64,000 nt of DNA from Gammaproteobacteria bacterium (GCA_021323735.1 JAJPKM010000023.1:1-64000); one strand, 5' to 3'; shown: positions 47,707 to 57,539, counted from the first letter of the stretch. Numbers and translations are program-made. The notes: generated from the sequence alone by a model not told the origin.

Positions 47707-49323
47707 CTACGCAACCTTCCCGTTTACCAAACCGGCGAGCGGTTGCCAGGCGATCAAGGGCTCCAGCGCAGTTCCCGAGCCCAAGGTGTTGTTCAAGTTC
47801 GGCGCCGGGAACAAAGTCGGCCACTGTGCAATCGCGTTCGCACTGTGCAGCGCCATGTAATTGAGCACCACCATCTGCACCAGGTTCGGCACGTTGTTGC
47901 CGGCGGGGCTGCCAGTGGTGTTCTGTGACCCGTCGGAATTGAAGTAGCCGATCTGCATGCTGAGTTCCGGGTTCGGCTGGGCGGCAACCGCCCTGCCCGC
48001 GGGATTGAAGACCAGGAAGTAGGTCGCCGCGACGCTCTGGTTGTCGGCCGTCCACACCCCCTTGCCCCGGCCGCCCACGGAGTTGTCGATCGTGCCGTTG
48101 CTGGCCAGCGAGCCGTCGGTGAACACATAGATCATCACCGGCTTGCTGACGCGCGCGGCATACTCCAGGCAGGCCCCGATGCAGTTGCCCAGGTTCAGAT
48201 CGCGCGCCTCGCCATCCATGCGGTTGCCCGAATGATAGTCGAAACCATTCATCTCGATGGTGCCGGCCGCGGCATTGCCGTCGATCACCAGCTTCATGAT
48301 GGCCGCGGTCTTCTGATAGTCGGAATTGGCCTGGTATTCGGCGGTGCTGAAGATGCCGCTCGGACCCACGATGTTCGGATCCACGTCCGGATTGACGGCG
48401 GATGGACTGTTGTACCGGTCGACGATGTAGGCTGCCTTGGTGAAGCTGCACGCCTGAATGCCCTGTGGCCCGAGTGCCGCGGCATTGAGAGTGGGGTCCG
48501 TGTACCCCTGAACCTGGGAATACTTTGCATCGCTGATGCGTTTCATCGACGACAACACGTTGGTCACGTCTTGGGAATTCGGCAGCAGCGTGCTGAGCTG
48601 TCCGGTGCTCACCAGACCCTTGCTGTCCTGCGAACTGGAGACCTTGGTGGGCTGCGCCGCAGCGATGACCATGGTGGGCGGCGCCATCGAGTTGCCGCCG
48701 GATTGAGAGCTTTCCGAACCGATGAGATCCAGCAAACCGCCGCGCGCACCGAACTGGTAAATGCCGTACATGGGATTGTGCGGATTGGTGTTGGTGTCGT
48801 TCTGCGACAGGGCCGGGATGATGGTGCCGGTGGTGCCGGCCATGGCCTTGGCACTGGCGCGCAGCTTCATCCCGCGCAGGTGCGCGCTGTCCGAGTGATA
48901 GCGCAGGCCGAAGCTTGAATCGATGAAATTGCCGGTGGTGCTGGGACTCGGCACCATGGAGCCGGGCAGTCCCAGTTTGCTGTAGCCGGCCACCGAGAGG
49001 AAGTCGAGCTGCCCTTTGGGACCGCCGACCAGCACGTTGGAGCCGCCGATGTTGCCGCCGCCGGCGAGGTCGAAGCAGATGAAGGGGATCTTGCCCGCGC
49101 CGGTGGTGATGCTGCAGGCCGTGACCGCCGCTTGAATGTCGGCAGGCAGCACCGCGCGAGCCGCCTTCGGATAGGCCAGCATGCCGGCGAGCGTCGGTGC
49201 GATCACCGTCGCCGCCCCGGTCATGAAGCTTTGTGCGACGAATTCGCGGCGGGTACGCGGCCGAGAATGCTCCTGCAGCCGCAGCGGTTCGTGTATTCCC
49301 AGCGCCTTGGTTCTCTTGCTCAT
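47707..49323 (-). CDS. DUF1501-like Tat-exported protein
   Basis: A 538-residue protein with a twin-arginine signal (TRREFVAQSFMTGAATVIAP) and the layout of DUF1501 proteins: FICFDLAGGGNIGGSNVLVG at the start and MNGFDYHSGNRMDGEARDLN with VMIYVFTDGS in the second half, where DUF1501 has a G-W/F-D-x-H motif and an (S)EFGR-like loop. Members often pair with cytochrome-like DUF1800 or CxxCH proteins, as here. Relatives are sometimes annotated as secretion proteins without support. ATG 49323 has AGAGG nine bases upstream. Periplasmic; substrate unknown. Confidence 0.75.
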   Translation of the reverse strand: MSKRTKALGIHEPLRLQEHSRPRTRREFVAQSFMTGAATVIAPTLAGMLAYPKAARAVLPADIQAAVTACSITTGAGKIPFICFDLAGGGNIGGSNVLVGGPKGQLDFLSVAGYSKLGLPGSMVPSPSTTGNFIDSSFGLRYHSDSAHLRGMKLRASAKAMAGTTGTIIPALSQNDTNTNPHNPMYGIYQFGARGGLLDLIGSESSQSGGNSMAPPTMVIAAAQPTKVSSSQDSKGLVSTGQLSTLLPNSQDVTNVLSSMKRISDAKYSQVQGYTDPTLNAAALGPQGIQACSFTKAAYIVDRYNSPSAVNPDVDPNIVGPSGIFSTAEYQANSDYQKTAAIMKLVIDGNAAAGTIEMNGFDYHSGNRMDGEARDLNLGNCIGACLEYAARVSKPVMIYVFTDGSLASNGTIDNSVGGRGKGVWTADNQSVAATYFLVFNPAGRAVAAQPNPELSMQIGYFNSDGSQNTTGSPAGNNVPNLVQMVVLNYMALHSANAIAQWPTLFPAPNLNNTLGSGTALEPLIAWQPLAGLVNGKVA

Positions 49324-49350
49324 ATATAAGACCTCTTGCGATTCGTCTGC

Positions 49351-51846
49351 TTAGTTGATCAACACGTCGGCACTGCCGAACGCGGTCGCGCAGGCCGCCG
49401 CGGCCACCGCGTTGGTTCCCTGCTGCGTGGTGCAGGAGTTGGTGGTGCACAGCTGGCCGATCAGGTTGCCCAGCTCGGTCGTGATGGTCGAGGCACTGGG
49501 CTGATGGGCACCGCTGCTCAAGGCCTTGTTCGCGATCGCGGTGGTGACCGAGCTGGTTCCTGCCGGCGTGGTGAACTGCGTAGGACTCAAGGTGCCGCCG
49601 AACAGCTGGGTCTGCAGCGCCGGGGTGTTAACGGCGGCATTGCAGTATTGAATGGCGAGCTGGGCCACGCCCACCTGGTTCGCCGAGGAGAAGGCCTCCA
49701 GCGTCGGTACCGGCGGCAGCTGCTGCTGCACGGCCAGGTAAGTCGTGTTGACCGCCGCGTTCGAGGTCGGCACCCCGGTGAGGGCCGACAGGGTCGCGTT
49801 CACCTGGGCGAAGGTCTTGACCCCGATGTCGGCGACGATCGGACCCGGCGCGGGAGCCGGTGCGGCCGGCGTTGCCTCGACCACCACATGTTGCTGATTG
49901 CCCAACACGTCGAAGGTCAGGAAGAACTGGTCGGTCGCCGGGCCGCTTTGCAGGCCGATGACCGTGCCGACATTCGACAGCACCTCACCCTGAGGTACGT
50001 AGTTGGCCCCGGTGATCGTGGTATTGAGCGGAATATAGGCCTGGCCCACCTGCGGGATGGTGCCGTTCAAGCCGATGCGAATTCCCTGCACGGGGATGTT
50101 GGGAAGCGTCGACGAGGTTACGGTCGGATCCAGGGAGACGAACGTCGGCTGGTCGAACAGATAAGCGTAGCTGTCGTACTGGCTCACCGTGAACATCACG
50201 TAGCCCTGCGACACTCCGGTGACCGCCGATACATTGAACAGCACGTAGTAGCGCTCGCCGACGCCGGCGTTGTAGTTCTGCATGACCTGCGTGGCCGTCA
50301 TGGCGCGGCTGTGGATGGCCACGAACTTGATCAACCCCTGCCAGGATCGGTCGCCCGACACCTCGTTGCCCAGGACCAGCGCGAAGGTGCTGTCCCAATT
50401 GGCGAGCGTACCGCCCTTCTGCGGGTCCGGCGGTCCAGAGGCCACGCCGTTGACGTAGATCTGGCGACCGTTCACCGCATCGTAGGTCAGCACGACATGC
50501 TGCAGCGAGGCCTGCAGCGCCATCGCCGCATCCGGGGTCTGCAATTGCGGCAGACCGGTGAGCGCCGTATTGGAATTGCGCAGCATGAAGTCATAGTCCT
50601 GATTGGTCTGAGCCAGCGTGAAGTTGCGCGTGGTATCGCCGCCGGAATAGCTGACCATGTAGGAATTGTTGACCGCCACCAGGGCGGGTGCCACCCAGGC
50701 CTCGACCGAGAATTCACCGGTGGCCTGGATCATGCTGTAGATCTTCTGACTGGCCTGCGTGGTCGCCTGCGCCTTGCCGCCGGCGCCGACATTGATGCCC
50801 CAGCCGCCGGCCAGGGTGACATTGCCGGAAATCGTCAAGTCGGCGGAAGGATCGATGCCGCTGGTATCGAAGGTGGTGTTGTTGACGATCGACTGGAACT
50901 CGTACTTGGCGATGGTATCGGCATCGTAACGGCTGGCACCGCTGGCGATCGTGCCCTGCGTGAGGGTCAGGGCCTTGCTCACCACCAGGGAAGGATCGAT
51001 GTTGGCCGGCGTCAGCAGGGCTGCGAAGGCCTGGATCTGCGCCAGCATCTGCGCCGCGTCATTGTCGCAATTGTCCCAGCAATTGTGCTTGTCGGTGAGC
51101 AGGCGCTGATAGAAGCGCGAGTTAGTTCCGCAGGTGCCGCCGTTGCTGCCGCTCGTGCCGGCACAGCCGGTGAAATCGATTTTCGGTATGGCGGCCTGGT
51201 AGGCCACCGGCAGCGAGGGATCGGCGAAGTAAGGTGCCTGCTGCACAGAAGGATCCGCCGTCGAGGAGTGGCAGCGCACGCAGTACGCCTTGGTCAGCGT
51301 GTACACCGTCTTGCCGTAGTCGGCGCCACTGTCGCCGGGGAAGTTCAAGCTCTGGCCCACGGCCTGATCCGGCGGTGCTTGCAGCTGCACGGCCGTGGCG
51401 GAGGCAGCGCCCGCGGCGCCCGCCCAGTTCGCGATCCAGGTCGTCAAGATCTGGGCGCAGGCACCGGCATCGGCCAGCCAGCAGTTGTGGCCGCCCGCCA
51501 CCTTGGTGACGATGAGCGAGGTCGACGGGGTGGCCAGATTGACCACGGTGTTGGCCTGCGCATAGGCCAGGTTCACATCGTCGCTGCGCGCGAAATTAGG
51601 CAGCTGCGCCGGCGTCGTGGAGTTATGGCACTGGCCGCAGCGATTTTGCGTGCGCACGTTGTTCCAGAAGTTCACCTGGAAGGCGGTGACATCGGCTGTC
51701 GCGGCCGGCGGTCCGACGTATTGGTCTGCCTGGACGGCCTGCGAGGGAGCCGGATTGGTGGTTGTCGGAGCGCCCGCGCCACTGCATGCGCTCAAGGCGA
51801 TGGACGCCGCGAGCACTACTAAACCGGTGAGACGTGTAAGGTTCAT
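49351..51846 (-). CDS. Lipoprotein with two CxxCH haem motifs and a LamG/concanavalin-like domain
   Basis: An 831-residue lipoprotein (signal LVVLAASIALSAC). Haem-binding motifs CGQCH (near 70) and CVRCH (near 190) lie in the N-terminal third. A LamG-like jelly roll follows (GEFSVEAWVAPALVAVNNSY, QHVVLTYDAVNGRQIYVNGV), then a Ser/Thr/Ala-rich beta tail ending in a CTTNSCTTQQG Cys pair. ATG 51846 follows GGGGA at seven bases, two bases after the stop of the upstream CxxCH gene. LamG domains bind polymers or surfaces, so a surface electron-transfer or polymer-oxidising role is possible. This is inference. Confidence 0.8.
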   Translation of the reverse strand: MNLTRLTGLVVLAASIALSACSGAGAPTTTNPAPSQAVQADQYVGPPAATADVTAFQVNFWNNVRTQNRCGQCHNSTTPAQLPNFARSDDVNLAYAQANTVVNLATPSTSLIVTKVAGGHNCWLADAGACAQILTTWIANWAGAAGAASATAVQLQAPPDQAVGQSLNFPGDSGADYGKTVYTLTKAYCVRCHSSTADPSVQQAPYFADPSLPVAYQAAIPKIDFTGCAGTSGSNGGTCGTNSRFYQRLLTDKHNCWDNCDNDAAQMLAQIQAFAALLTPANIDPSLVVSKALTLTQGTIASGASRYDADTIAKYEFQSIVNNTTFDTSGIDPSADLTISGNVTLAGGWGINVGAGGKAQATTQASQKIYSMIQATGEFSVEAWVAPALVAVNNSYMVSYSGGDTTRNFTLAQTNQDYDFMLRNSNTALTGLPQLQTPDAAMALQASLQHVVLTYDAVNGRQIYVNGVASGPPDPQKGGTLANWDSTFALVLGNEVSGDRSWQGLIKFVAIHSRAMTATQVMQNYNAGVGERYYVLFNVSAVTGVSQGYVMFTVSQYDSYAYLFDQPTFVSLDPTVTSSTLPNIPVQGIRIGLNGTIPQVGQAYIPLNTTITGANYVPQGEVLSNVGTVIGLQSGPATDQFFLTFDVLGNQQHVVVEATPAAPAPAPGPIVADIGVKTFAQVNATLSALTGVPTSNAAVNTTYLAVQQQLPPVPTLEAFSSANQVGVAQLAIQYCNAAVNTPALQTQLFGGTLSPTQFTTPAGTSSVTTAIANKALSSGAHQPSASTITTELGNLIGQLCTTNSCTTQQGTNAVAAAACATAFGSADVLIN

Positions 51847-51848
51847 GC

Positions 51849-53060
51849 TCAATTCCCCATGCAGTAGGCGGCGCCTTCAGCGAAGACTTGCCGCAGCGAA
51901 TAGTTGTGGTTCGCGAACGAAGAGATCATCGAGTTGACCTGAGCAAAGTCCGCCGCGCTGTTCGGTGCCCGCAGACACACATCCTTGAACACGCGAGTAA
52001 CCTGGCAGCTTGCGAAGGCCGCGCTGCTCTCGAGCTCCTGCCCCAGAGACTTGGCGCCGTTGCCACGGCCCGGCAGGCTCGCGCTCCAACCCAGTATGTA
52101 ATTCTGTCCCGAACGCCAGCGGTTCTCCCAGGCATCGTCCATGGTGACGAAGCCTTGAGAGAAGTTGGTGTTGTTGATGTGGTACTTCGGCTGTACCTGG
52201 CCCGCGGTATAGACCATCTGACCCGTGGTGTCGGTGGTGGCCGGATCCGTGGCGGTGAATTGATAGTAGGCGAAAGCCTGGGCCATCGGATCCATGCCGC
52301 TGTGACAGCCGATGCAGTTGTTCAAGAACAAGGTGCTCACGCCGCCGGGGCTGCGCGTGATGTCCTGGCGAATCCGATCCGGCGGCCGGGTGATATCCAT
52401 CACCAGCTGCAGATCGTTGCACAGATGATTGAGCATGGTGAAGCGGAACATCGCGCGGTTGGTGCCGTTGATGAAGAAGGCGCTGGCCGCCCCGCGCGTG
52501 GTCATCACGCCGGCGGTGGCCGCGGCGGGGACGCCCGTGAGCGCCGACTGGGTGCTCGTCACCAGGTGCACGCTCAAGTCGACATTGTTGGTGTCGAGCG
52601 CGGCATACATGGCGTTGTTGGAGACCGAATAGGCCGGCTCCCCGGACTTGCCGTCGCCGACGTACACCAGATCGGCGCTGAGCAGGGTGTTGAACGGCAC
52701 GTTGTCCTTCACCATGCCGATCACGGTGGCCGTGTAGTCATTGAGCGGCACGAACACCGACTGAGCCCGGTTGGTCCAGGGCGCCGCCAAGTTGCGGATG
52801 GTGTTGTTGTAGAAGGCTGGGTCCTGAGTCGCGATCAGCGCGGCGCTCACGGCGTCGGTGCTGGTCATTTGCTGAAGTTGCGCCGCGGTGGGCGGTACAC
52901 CGGCGATGCGATTATAGATTCGTGTCGCTTGGTCGGTGCTGGGGTTCTGCGCGAACGCGCCGGTGCCGAGCAGCGTCAGAGCGCCCGCACACAGGGTTGC
53001 GCGTATCGCCAGGGCAACACGATTCGGCGTCGCTGTCGTGCTGTGTGCATTCTGCATCAT
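51849..53060 (-). CDS. Exported protein with a CIGCH haem motif, planctomycete-cytochrome-like
   Basis: A 403-residue protein with a signal peptide (VALAIRATLCAGALTLLGTG to GAFA). The opening TRIYNRIAGVPPTAAQLQQM and the later TLFLNNCIGCHSGMDPMAQA, with one haem motif, recall the DUF1549/DUF1588/DUF1592 cytochrome-like proteins, although I cannot settle which. A C-terminal SCQVTRVFKDVCLRAP pair of Cys may form a disulphide. ATG 53060 has GGAG six bases upstream; an earlier start gives a basic extension. First gene of a three-gene minus-strand set, divergent from the HzsA-like gene. Confidence 0.78.
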   Translation of the reverse strand: MMQNAHSTTATPNRVALAIRATLCAGALTLLGTGAFAQNPSTDQATRIYNRIAGVPPTAAQLQQMTSTDAVSAALIATQDPAFYNNTIRNLAAPWTNRAQSVFVPLNDYTATVIGMVKDNVPFNTLLSADLVYVGDGKSGEPAYSVSNNAMYAALDTNNVDLSVHLVTSTQSALTGVPAAATAGVMTTRGAASAFFINGTNRAMFRFTMLNHLCNDLQLVMDITRPPDRIRQDITRSPGGVSTLFLNNCIGCHSGMDPMAQAFAYYQFTATDPATTDTTGQMVYTAGQVQPKYHINNTNFSQGFVTMDDAWENRWRSGQNYILGWSASLPGRGNGAKSLGQELESSAAFASCQVTRVFKDVCLRAPNSAADFAQVNSMISSFANHNYSLRQVFAEGAAYCMGN

Positions 53061-53432
53061 TGGTATCTCCGTCCCGTTCTTCACGTGCCCGTTCTTCATA
53101 AAAACATCCACTCGCGTCAGTTGTGGGTTTACTTGGTCGCGAATATACGCAGCGTACCAAGACTCGAGGAATGTCTCACCCGGCCGACGTCGGCGTTTCG
53201 CGACAGTACGACCTGCAATATCGGACCTATAATCTGACCTCGACTTCCGCGCGGTCCGGTATTGCGTACACAGGGAAACGGATCCAAAGAAGTTCTTCTG
53301 TGAGTGCGTTAACAGTATGCGCAGGAACATCGAACGAAGATGCGCGTATGCGACCGATTAAGTTCAATGATGCCGCCGCCCGCACGAGACGGCGAATCGA
53401 TGAACTGAAACTTATGAGACAGGTAGCTACTT
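53061..53432. other. Divergent intergenic region of the CxxCH cluster
   Basis: A gap of 372 bases between two divergent CxxCH genes. I see no RNA gene or convincing protein gene. CCCGTTCTTCA occurs twice with a 15-base period (53073-53083, 53088-53098) just upstream of the minus-strand gene, possibly a regulator half-site pair. A 35-codon frame at 53348-53455 overlaps the next start and is weak. Confidence 0.4.
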
Positions 53433-56159
53433 ATGAACAACTTCACGCTGCGTGAACCCCGTCACGGATTGCTCAAGCTCGGGGTGCTTGCGCTGCCGCT
53501 GCTATGGGTGGTGGGATGCAGCAGTGCGTCCAGCGGCCATGCGCCCGGCGTCGCCGGCGGTCAAACCCTGTCTCCCGGAATCACGAATTTCCCCCTCGCC
53601 TACGTCAAGCGCCCGGTACTCACCAAGGACATCGACGTGCGCGATCTCATCACCTCGATCACGGGCGGTGATCTGTACATCCGCGATCAGGCCAGTGCCG
53701 CCGGTGCCGAAGTCAACGTGACCGGATCGATCACCAAGGGCATGGGTGATGTGCGCGATCTGGACGTCTCGCCCGACGGCACCACCGTCGTGTTTTCATT
53801 GCGCCTGCCTCTCAATCCCAACAAACCCAATACCGACGTCACGCAGCCGAACTGGCATATCTATACGTATAACGCCGCGACCAAGACCGTGACGCAATTG
53901 ACCAACGACGACATCACCGCGGGCCATGACGTGGGCGCCCGCTACTTGCCGGACGGAAGGATCGTATTCTCCTCCTCGCGCCAGCTTGCCACGCAGTCCA
54001 TCCTGCTCGACGAAGGGCGTCCGCAGTACGCAGCCCAGACGGACGATCGTACGCAGTCCATATTCCTGCTGCATGTGATGAACGGCGACGGATCCAATGC
54101 GCACCAGATCAGCTTCAACACCAATCACGACTTCGCGCCGTCGATCTTGGGCAACGGCCAGATCGTTTTCTCGCGCTGGGAGTCCACCAACGGCGGCCAG
54201 ATCAGCCTGTATCGAACCAATCCCAGCGGCACGGGATTGGAGCTCTACTATGGGGCGAACAGCCACGCGACCGGCGCCAACATTGCCGGCACCAATAACA
54301 ATGTCATTCAATTCTTGAATGCCCGGGAACTGGCCAACGGCACGCTGATCGCGCTGGTGCGGCCATTCTTGGGCACCCAGCTGGGCGGAGACATCGTGCA
54401 GATAAATGCCACGGGCTTCGTCGAAATCCATCAGCCTGCCACCCCGGGCGGCATCCCCGGCACGGCGCAGGCCAGTGCCACTACTTTGGGAGTGACGACG
54501 GATGCCAACATGCCGTCCATGGGCGGGCGATTTGCCTCGGTTTTTCCGCTCTATGACGGCACCAACCGCATGCTGGTGAGCTGGTCTCCATGTCTCGTGC
54601 TCGATACCACGGTCACCCCCAACACCACCAACCTATGCACCGCGTCCAACACCTCCGGCGCGAACGTCACCCTGGCTCCGCCGCAATACACCCTGTGGGT
54701 GTATGACTTGGACAAGGGCACCTTGGGTCCGGTGTTGAGCGCCGATGTGGGCACCATGGTGGTCGAACCGGTGATATTGCAGCCCAGAAAACCCGCGCCG
54801 GTGACCTTGGTCGACCCGGCTCCGGCGGCCGGCCTGGCTGCGAGCATGGCCAGCGCCGGGGTGGGGCTCCTCGACATCAGCAGTGTCTATGACGTCGATG
54901 GCGTCGATACTGCCACGCCCAATATCGCCGGTGTCTCGGACCCCTCCAACACGGCCTTCTATTCCCGGCCCTACCGCTTCATTCGAATCGAGAAGGCGGT
55001 GGAAATCCCGGGTAAAAAGGTGCGCAAGATCAACAACTCCGCCTTTGGCCCCGCGGGCATGGGTATGCGCGAGATCTTGGGCTACGCACCCATCCAGCCC
55101 GACGGCTCCGTTCAGATCCAGGTGCCCGCCAACGTTCCCTTCACCATCGACGTCGTCGATGTCAACGCCAAGCGGATCACCGCCCAGCACACCAGCTGGC
55201 TGCAACTGCTGCCCGGCGAAACCAAGACCTGCAATGGCTGCCATACCACGGTGAACAACACCTCGCACGGCCGCGCGGGATTGACCGCCGCGGTCAATCC
55301 GGGCGCGCCGACCACCGGCTCACCCTTCCCCAACACCAACCCGGCCATCGCCCTGACCAATGCCGGTGCCACCATGGCGCAGACCCTGGCCTTGAGCACC
55401 TGTACCTCGGACGGCAAGACCCCGCAGGGCGCCACCACACCCTGCTCGCAAATACTGAACTCCGATGTGGTCTATGACGGCATCTGGACGGTCGGCACCA
55501 CGCCGCCCCAGCCGGACACGGCCTTTTCATATACCTACGCCAACGCCACGCCCACGCCGCCCACCAATGCCAGCTGCGTGCCTTGGACCGCACAGTGCCG
55601 CAGCACCATTCACTATGCGGTAACCCTGCCGGCCGTCGCCACGCCGCAACTGTTCTTGCAATCCATCTGGAACAACGCCGCGCGCACCAACATGGTCAAC
55701 GGCGTCATGACCTCGACCACGTGCGCGGTCTGTCACGATCCGGTCAATGCCATGGCGATGGTGCAGGTTCCCCAAGGCCAATTGGACTTGACCGGCGGTG
55801 CCTCGAGCGTGGACCCCACCGTAGTCACCTCCTATGAGCAAGTGCTGTTTGCACATAATGAGCAGACGATTAATATGGGCGTGTTGCAAGATGTGTTGGT
55901 ACCGGCCCCCGGCCCTCCGGACCCGGTGACCGGCCAGCCGACGACCATCATGGTGCCGGTGTCGCTGGCACCGCCGATGGTGGCCGGCAGTGCCGCAGGT
56001 TCGACCGCGTTTTTCAGGATGTTTGATGGAAGCTTTCATGACCCGGTACTCGATCACACAGGTTACCTGTCCACCTCGGAGCTGCGGTTGATCGCCGAAT
56101 GGCTGGACATCGGTGCGCAGTTCTTCAACGATCCGTTTGTTGCGCCCGTAGCGAACTGA
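53433..56159 (+). CDS. HzsA-related lipoprotein: beta-propeller plus two CxxCH motifs
   Basis: A 908-residue lipoprotein (LPLLWVVGCSSA). The N-terminal half is a TolB/WD40-like propeller (VRDLDVSPDGTTVVFSLRLP, GARYLPDGRIVFSSSRQLAT, NHDFAPSILGNGQIVFSRWE). The second half contains REILGYAPIQPDGSVQIQVP, ANVPFTIDVVDVNAKR and LLPGETKTCNGCHTTVN, which is the HZS-alpha-type domain with a haem motif; a second motif CAVCHDP follows near 765. Hydrazine synthesis is not implied: many non-anammox bacteria carry such proteins, of unknown function. Divergent from the other CxxCH genes, and followed by a barrel-protein operon 4 bases on. Confidence 0.85.
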   Translation: MNNFTLREPRHGLLKLGVLALPLLWVVGCSSASSGHAPGVAGGQTLSPGITNFPLAYVKRPVLTKDIDVRDLITSITGGDLYIRDQASAAGAEVNVTGSITKGMGDVRDLDVSPDGTTVVFSLRLPLNPNKPNTDVTQPNWHIYTYNAATKTVTQLTNDDITAGHDVGARYLPDGRIVFSSSRQLATQSILLDEGRPQYAAQTDDRTQSIFLLHVMNGDGSNAHQISFNTNHDFAPSILGNGQIVFSRWESTNGGQISLYRTNPSGTGLELYYGANSHATGANIAGTNNNVIQFLNARELANGTLIALVRPFLGTQLGGDIVQINATGFVEIHQPATPGGIPGTAQASATTLGVTTDANMPSMGGRFASVFPLYDGTNRMLVSWSPCLVLDTTVTPNTTNLCTASNTSGANVTLAPPQYTLWVYDLDKGTLGPVLSADVGTMVVEPVILQPRKPAPVTLVDPAPAAGLAASMASAGVGLLDISSVYDVDGVDTATPNIAGVSDPSNTAFYSRPYRFIRIEKAVEIPGKKVRKINNSAFGPAGMGMREILGYAPIQPDGSVQIQVPANVPFTIDVVDVNAKRITAQHTSWLQLLPGETKTCNGCHTTVNNTSHGRAGLTAAVNPGAPTTGSPFPNTNPAIALTNAGATMAQTLALSTCTSDGKTPQGATTPCSQILNSDVVYDGIWTVGTTPPQPDTAFSYTYANATPTPPTNASCVPWTAQCRSTIHYAVTLPAVATPQLFLQSIWNNAARTNMVNGVMTSTTCAVCHDPVNAMAMVQVPQGQLDLTGGASSVDPTVVTSYEQVLFAHNEQTINMGVLQDVLVPAPGPPDPVTGQPTTIMVPVSLAPPMVAGSAAGSTAFFRMFDGSFHDPVLDHTGYLSTSELRLIAEWLDIGAQFFNDPFVAPVAN

Positions 56160-56163
56160 CCTG

Positions 56164-56898
56164 ATGCGTCGTCTGCTCGCGCTGGTGCTGTTGGTGCAGG
56201 CGTTACATGGTGGTCCAGCAAATGCGGCGGCAAACAACCTGGTGCTGGTCGTCACCGATCCCTATCTGGAGATGCACTCAGGTCCCGGGCGCGGCTTTCC
56301 GGTCATCTACGTGATCGGACGCGACGAACTGGTGACGGTGCTCTACAGCCGCACCGACTGGTTCAAGGTGCGGGCCTCGCGCGGCAACGAGGGTTGGGTG
56401 CGGCGCGCCGAGCTGGCACGCACCTTGTTGGAGACCGGTGAGGCGGCGCCCATACCGCCCTATCCGGATTTCGCCTCGCATCGCTGGGAGCTTGGCGCCG
56501 GATACGGTGTTTACAACCGCGAGAATCTAGTCACCACGTACGCGGATTTCGGTTTGACGACCAGCCTTGACGTGGAGCTCGCCGTCCAGCAGGCCTTCGG
56601 CACCCTCGACAACCGCTATATCGCAACCCTCGGCGTGCGCCATACCCTCATACCGGAGTGGAAATGGTTCTCACCCACGGCGGGCATCGGCGGGGGGTAT
56701 CAATACATACAGGACAAGGTTCCGCCGGCACCTCTGCAAAAGAGTAATGAAATGGCCTACGTTTCCCTGGGAGCGCGTGGATTCATCACCCGGCGATTCC
56801 TGTGGCGCGTCGATTGGCGCCACTATGTGGTCTTCAACAACCTGAACGTGTTCGAGGATTTAGAAGAATGGAAATTCGGCTTAGCTGTATTCTTCTAG
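56164..56898 (+). CDS. SH3-domain exported protein with a C-terminal beta-barrel-like part
   Basis: A 244-residue protein with a signal peptide (LLALVLLVQALHGGPANA), an SH3-type-3 domain (VVTDPYLEMHSGPGRGFPVI, VTVLYSRTDWFKVRASRGNE, GWVRRAEL) and then amphipathic strands (ASHRWELGAGYGVYNRENLV, ATLGVRHTLIPEWKWFSPTA) ending in FGLAVFF, a typical outer-membrane terminal Phe. It starts four bases after the HzsA-like gene and overlaps the next gene by 31 bases. Likely an outer-membrane protein with a wall-binding head. Confidence 0.82.
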   Translation: MRRLLALVLLVQALHGGPANAAANNLVLVVTDPYLEMHSGPGRGFPVIYVIGRDELVTVLYSRTDWFKVRASRGNEGWVRRAELARTLLETGEAAPIPPYPDFASHRWELGAGYGVYNRENLVTTYADFGLTTSLDVELAVQQAFGTLDNRYIATLGVRHTLIPEWKWFSPTAGIGGGYQYIQDKVPPAPLQKSNEMAYVSLGARGFITRRFLWRVDWRHYVVFNNLNVFEDLEEWKFGLAVFF

Positions 56899-57539
56899 CC
56901 GCTGCGCTGCTGTCGGGCTGTAGCTGGTTCCACCGGGGCAACAAGGCGCCGCCCGAGGTCGTGGCCGAGCAGCCGCAGGGGGAGCCGTCCATCATCGAGC
57001 CCCAGGTCCCCAGGCGCGCCGTCAAGACACCGCACATCAAGGCCAAGGATTTTGAGCTCGGCGGCTACTACGGGGTGCTGAGCATCCAGGATTTCGGCAC
57101 CAATCCGCTCTATGGAGTGCGCGCCGCCTACCATGTGTCCGAGGACATATTCCTGGAAGCGTATCTCGCCAGATCCAAGGCCGGCACCACCAGTCTCGAG
57201 GACGTGTTTCCGGATATTACGGTCGTCAGCGACTCTGGGAGACGCTTCACGTATTACGACCTGGACGTAGGCTACAACGTACTCCCCGGCGAGATCTTTC
57301 TCGGACGGGGCCATGCATTCAACTCGGCCCTGTACGTGACGGTCGGCATGGGCGATGTGAAATTTGCCGACAAGGATCAGTTCGCGCTGAACTTAGGGGT
57401 GGGTGAACGGCTTCTGATTACCGACTGGCTGGCGGTGCATGTGGACGTACGCGACCATATTTTTGAAACCAGCTTGACCGGTCGTACCAAGAACGTCGAC
57501 AACATCGAAGCCACCATCGGCTTAACCGTTTTTTATTGA
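56868..57539 (+). CDS. Outer-membrane beta-barrel lipoprotein
   Basis: A 223-residue lipoprotein (MEIRLSCILLAAALLSGC) with a short linker, then alternating amphipathic strands (FELGGYYGVLSIQDFGTNPL, YGVRAAYHVSEDIFLEAYLA, FTYYDLDVGYNVLPGE) ending in IGLTVFY, a terminal aromatic residue typical of barrels. It overlaps the SH3 gene by 31 bases and lies 16 bases before the thioredoxin gene. No enzymatic motif. Similar proteins occur next to DUF4266/DUF3570 genes. Confidence 0.8.
   Translation: MEIRLSCILLAAALLSGCSWFHRGNKAPPEVVAEQPQGEPSIIEPQVPRRAVKTPHIKAKDFELGGYYGVLSIQDFGTNPLYGVRAAYHVSEDIFLEAYLARSKAGTTSLEDVFPDITVVSDSGRRFTYYDLDVGYNVLPGEIFLGRGHAFNSALYVTVGMGDVKFADKDQFALNLGVGERLLITDWLAVHVDVRDHIFETSLTGRTKNVDNIEATIGLTVFY

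Noticed and set aside
49336-51822. An 828-codon open frame on the plus strand opposite the LamG-cytochrome gene
   Set aside because: Arg/Gly/His-rich composition and no domain; the minus-strand frame has a lipobox, CxxCH motifs and a LamG fold. It is an antisense shadow of GC-rich codon use.
53061-53330. N-terminal extension of the CIGCH protein to 53330
   Set aside because: Basic residues lacking family character lie before a good signal peptide whose ATG has GGAG at six bases.
53348-53455. A 35-codon frame before the HzsA-like gene
   Set aside because: Overlaps the next start by 23 bases, has no clear ribosome site and no recognisable features.
53433-56159. Hydrazine synthase as evidence of anammox metabolism
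   Set aside because: Only an HZS-alpha-type domain is present; the other subunits and hydrazine oxidation genes are absent, and such domains are common outside anammox bacteria.
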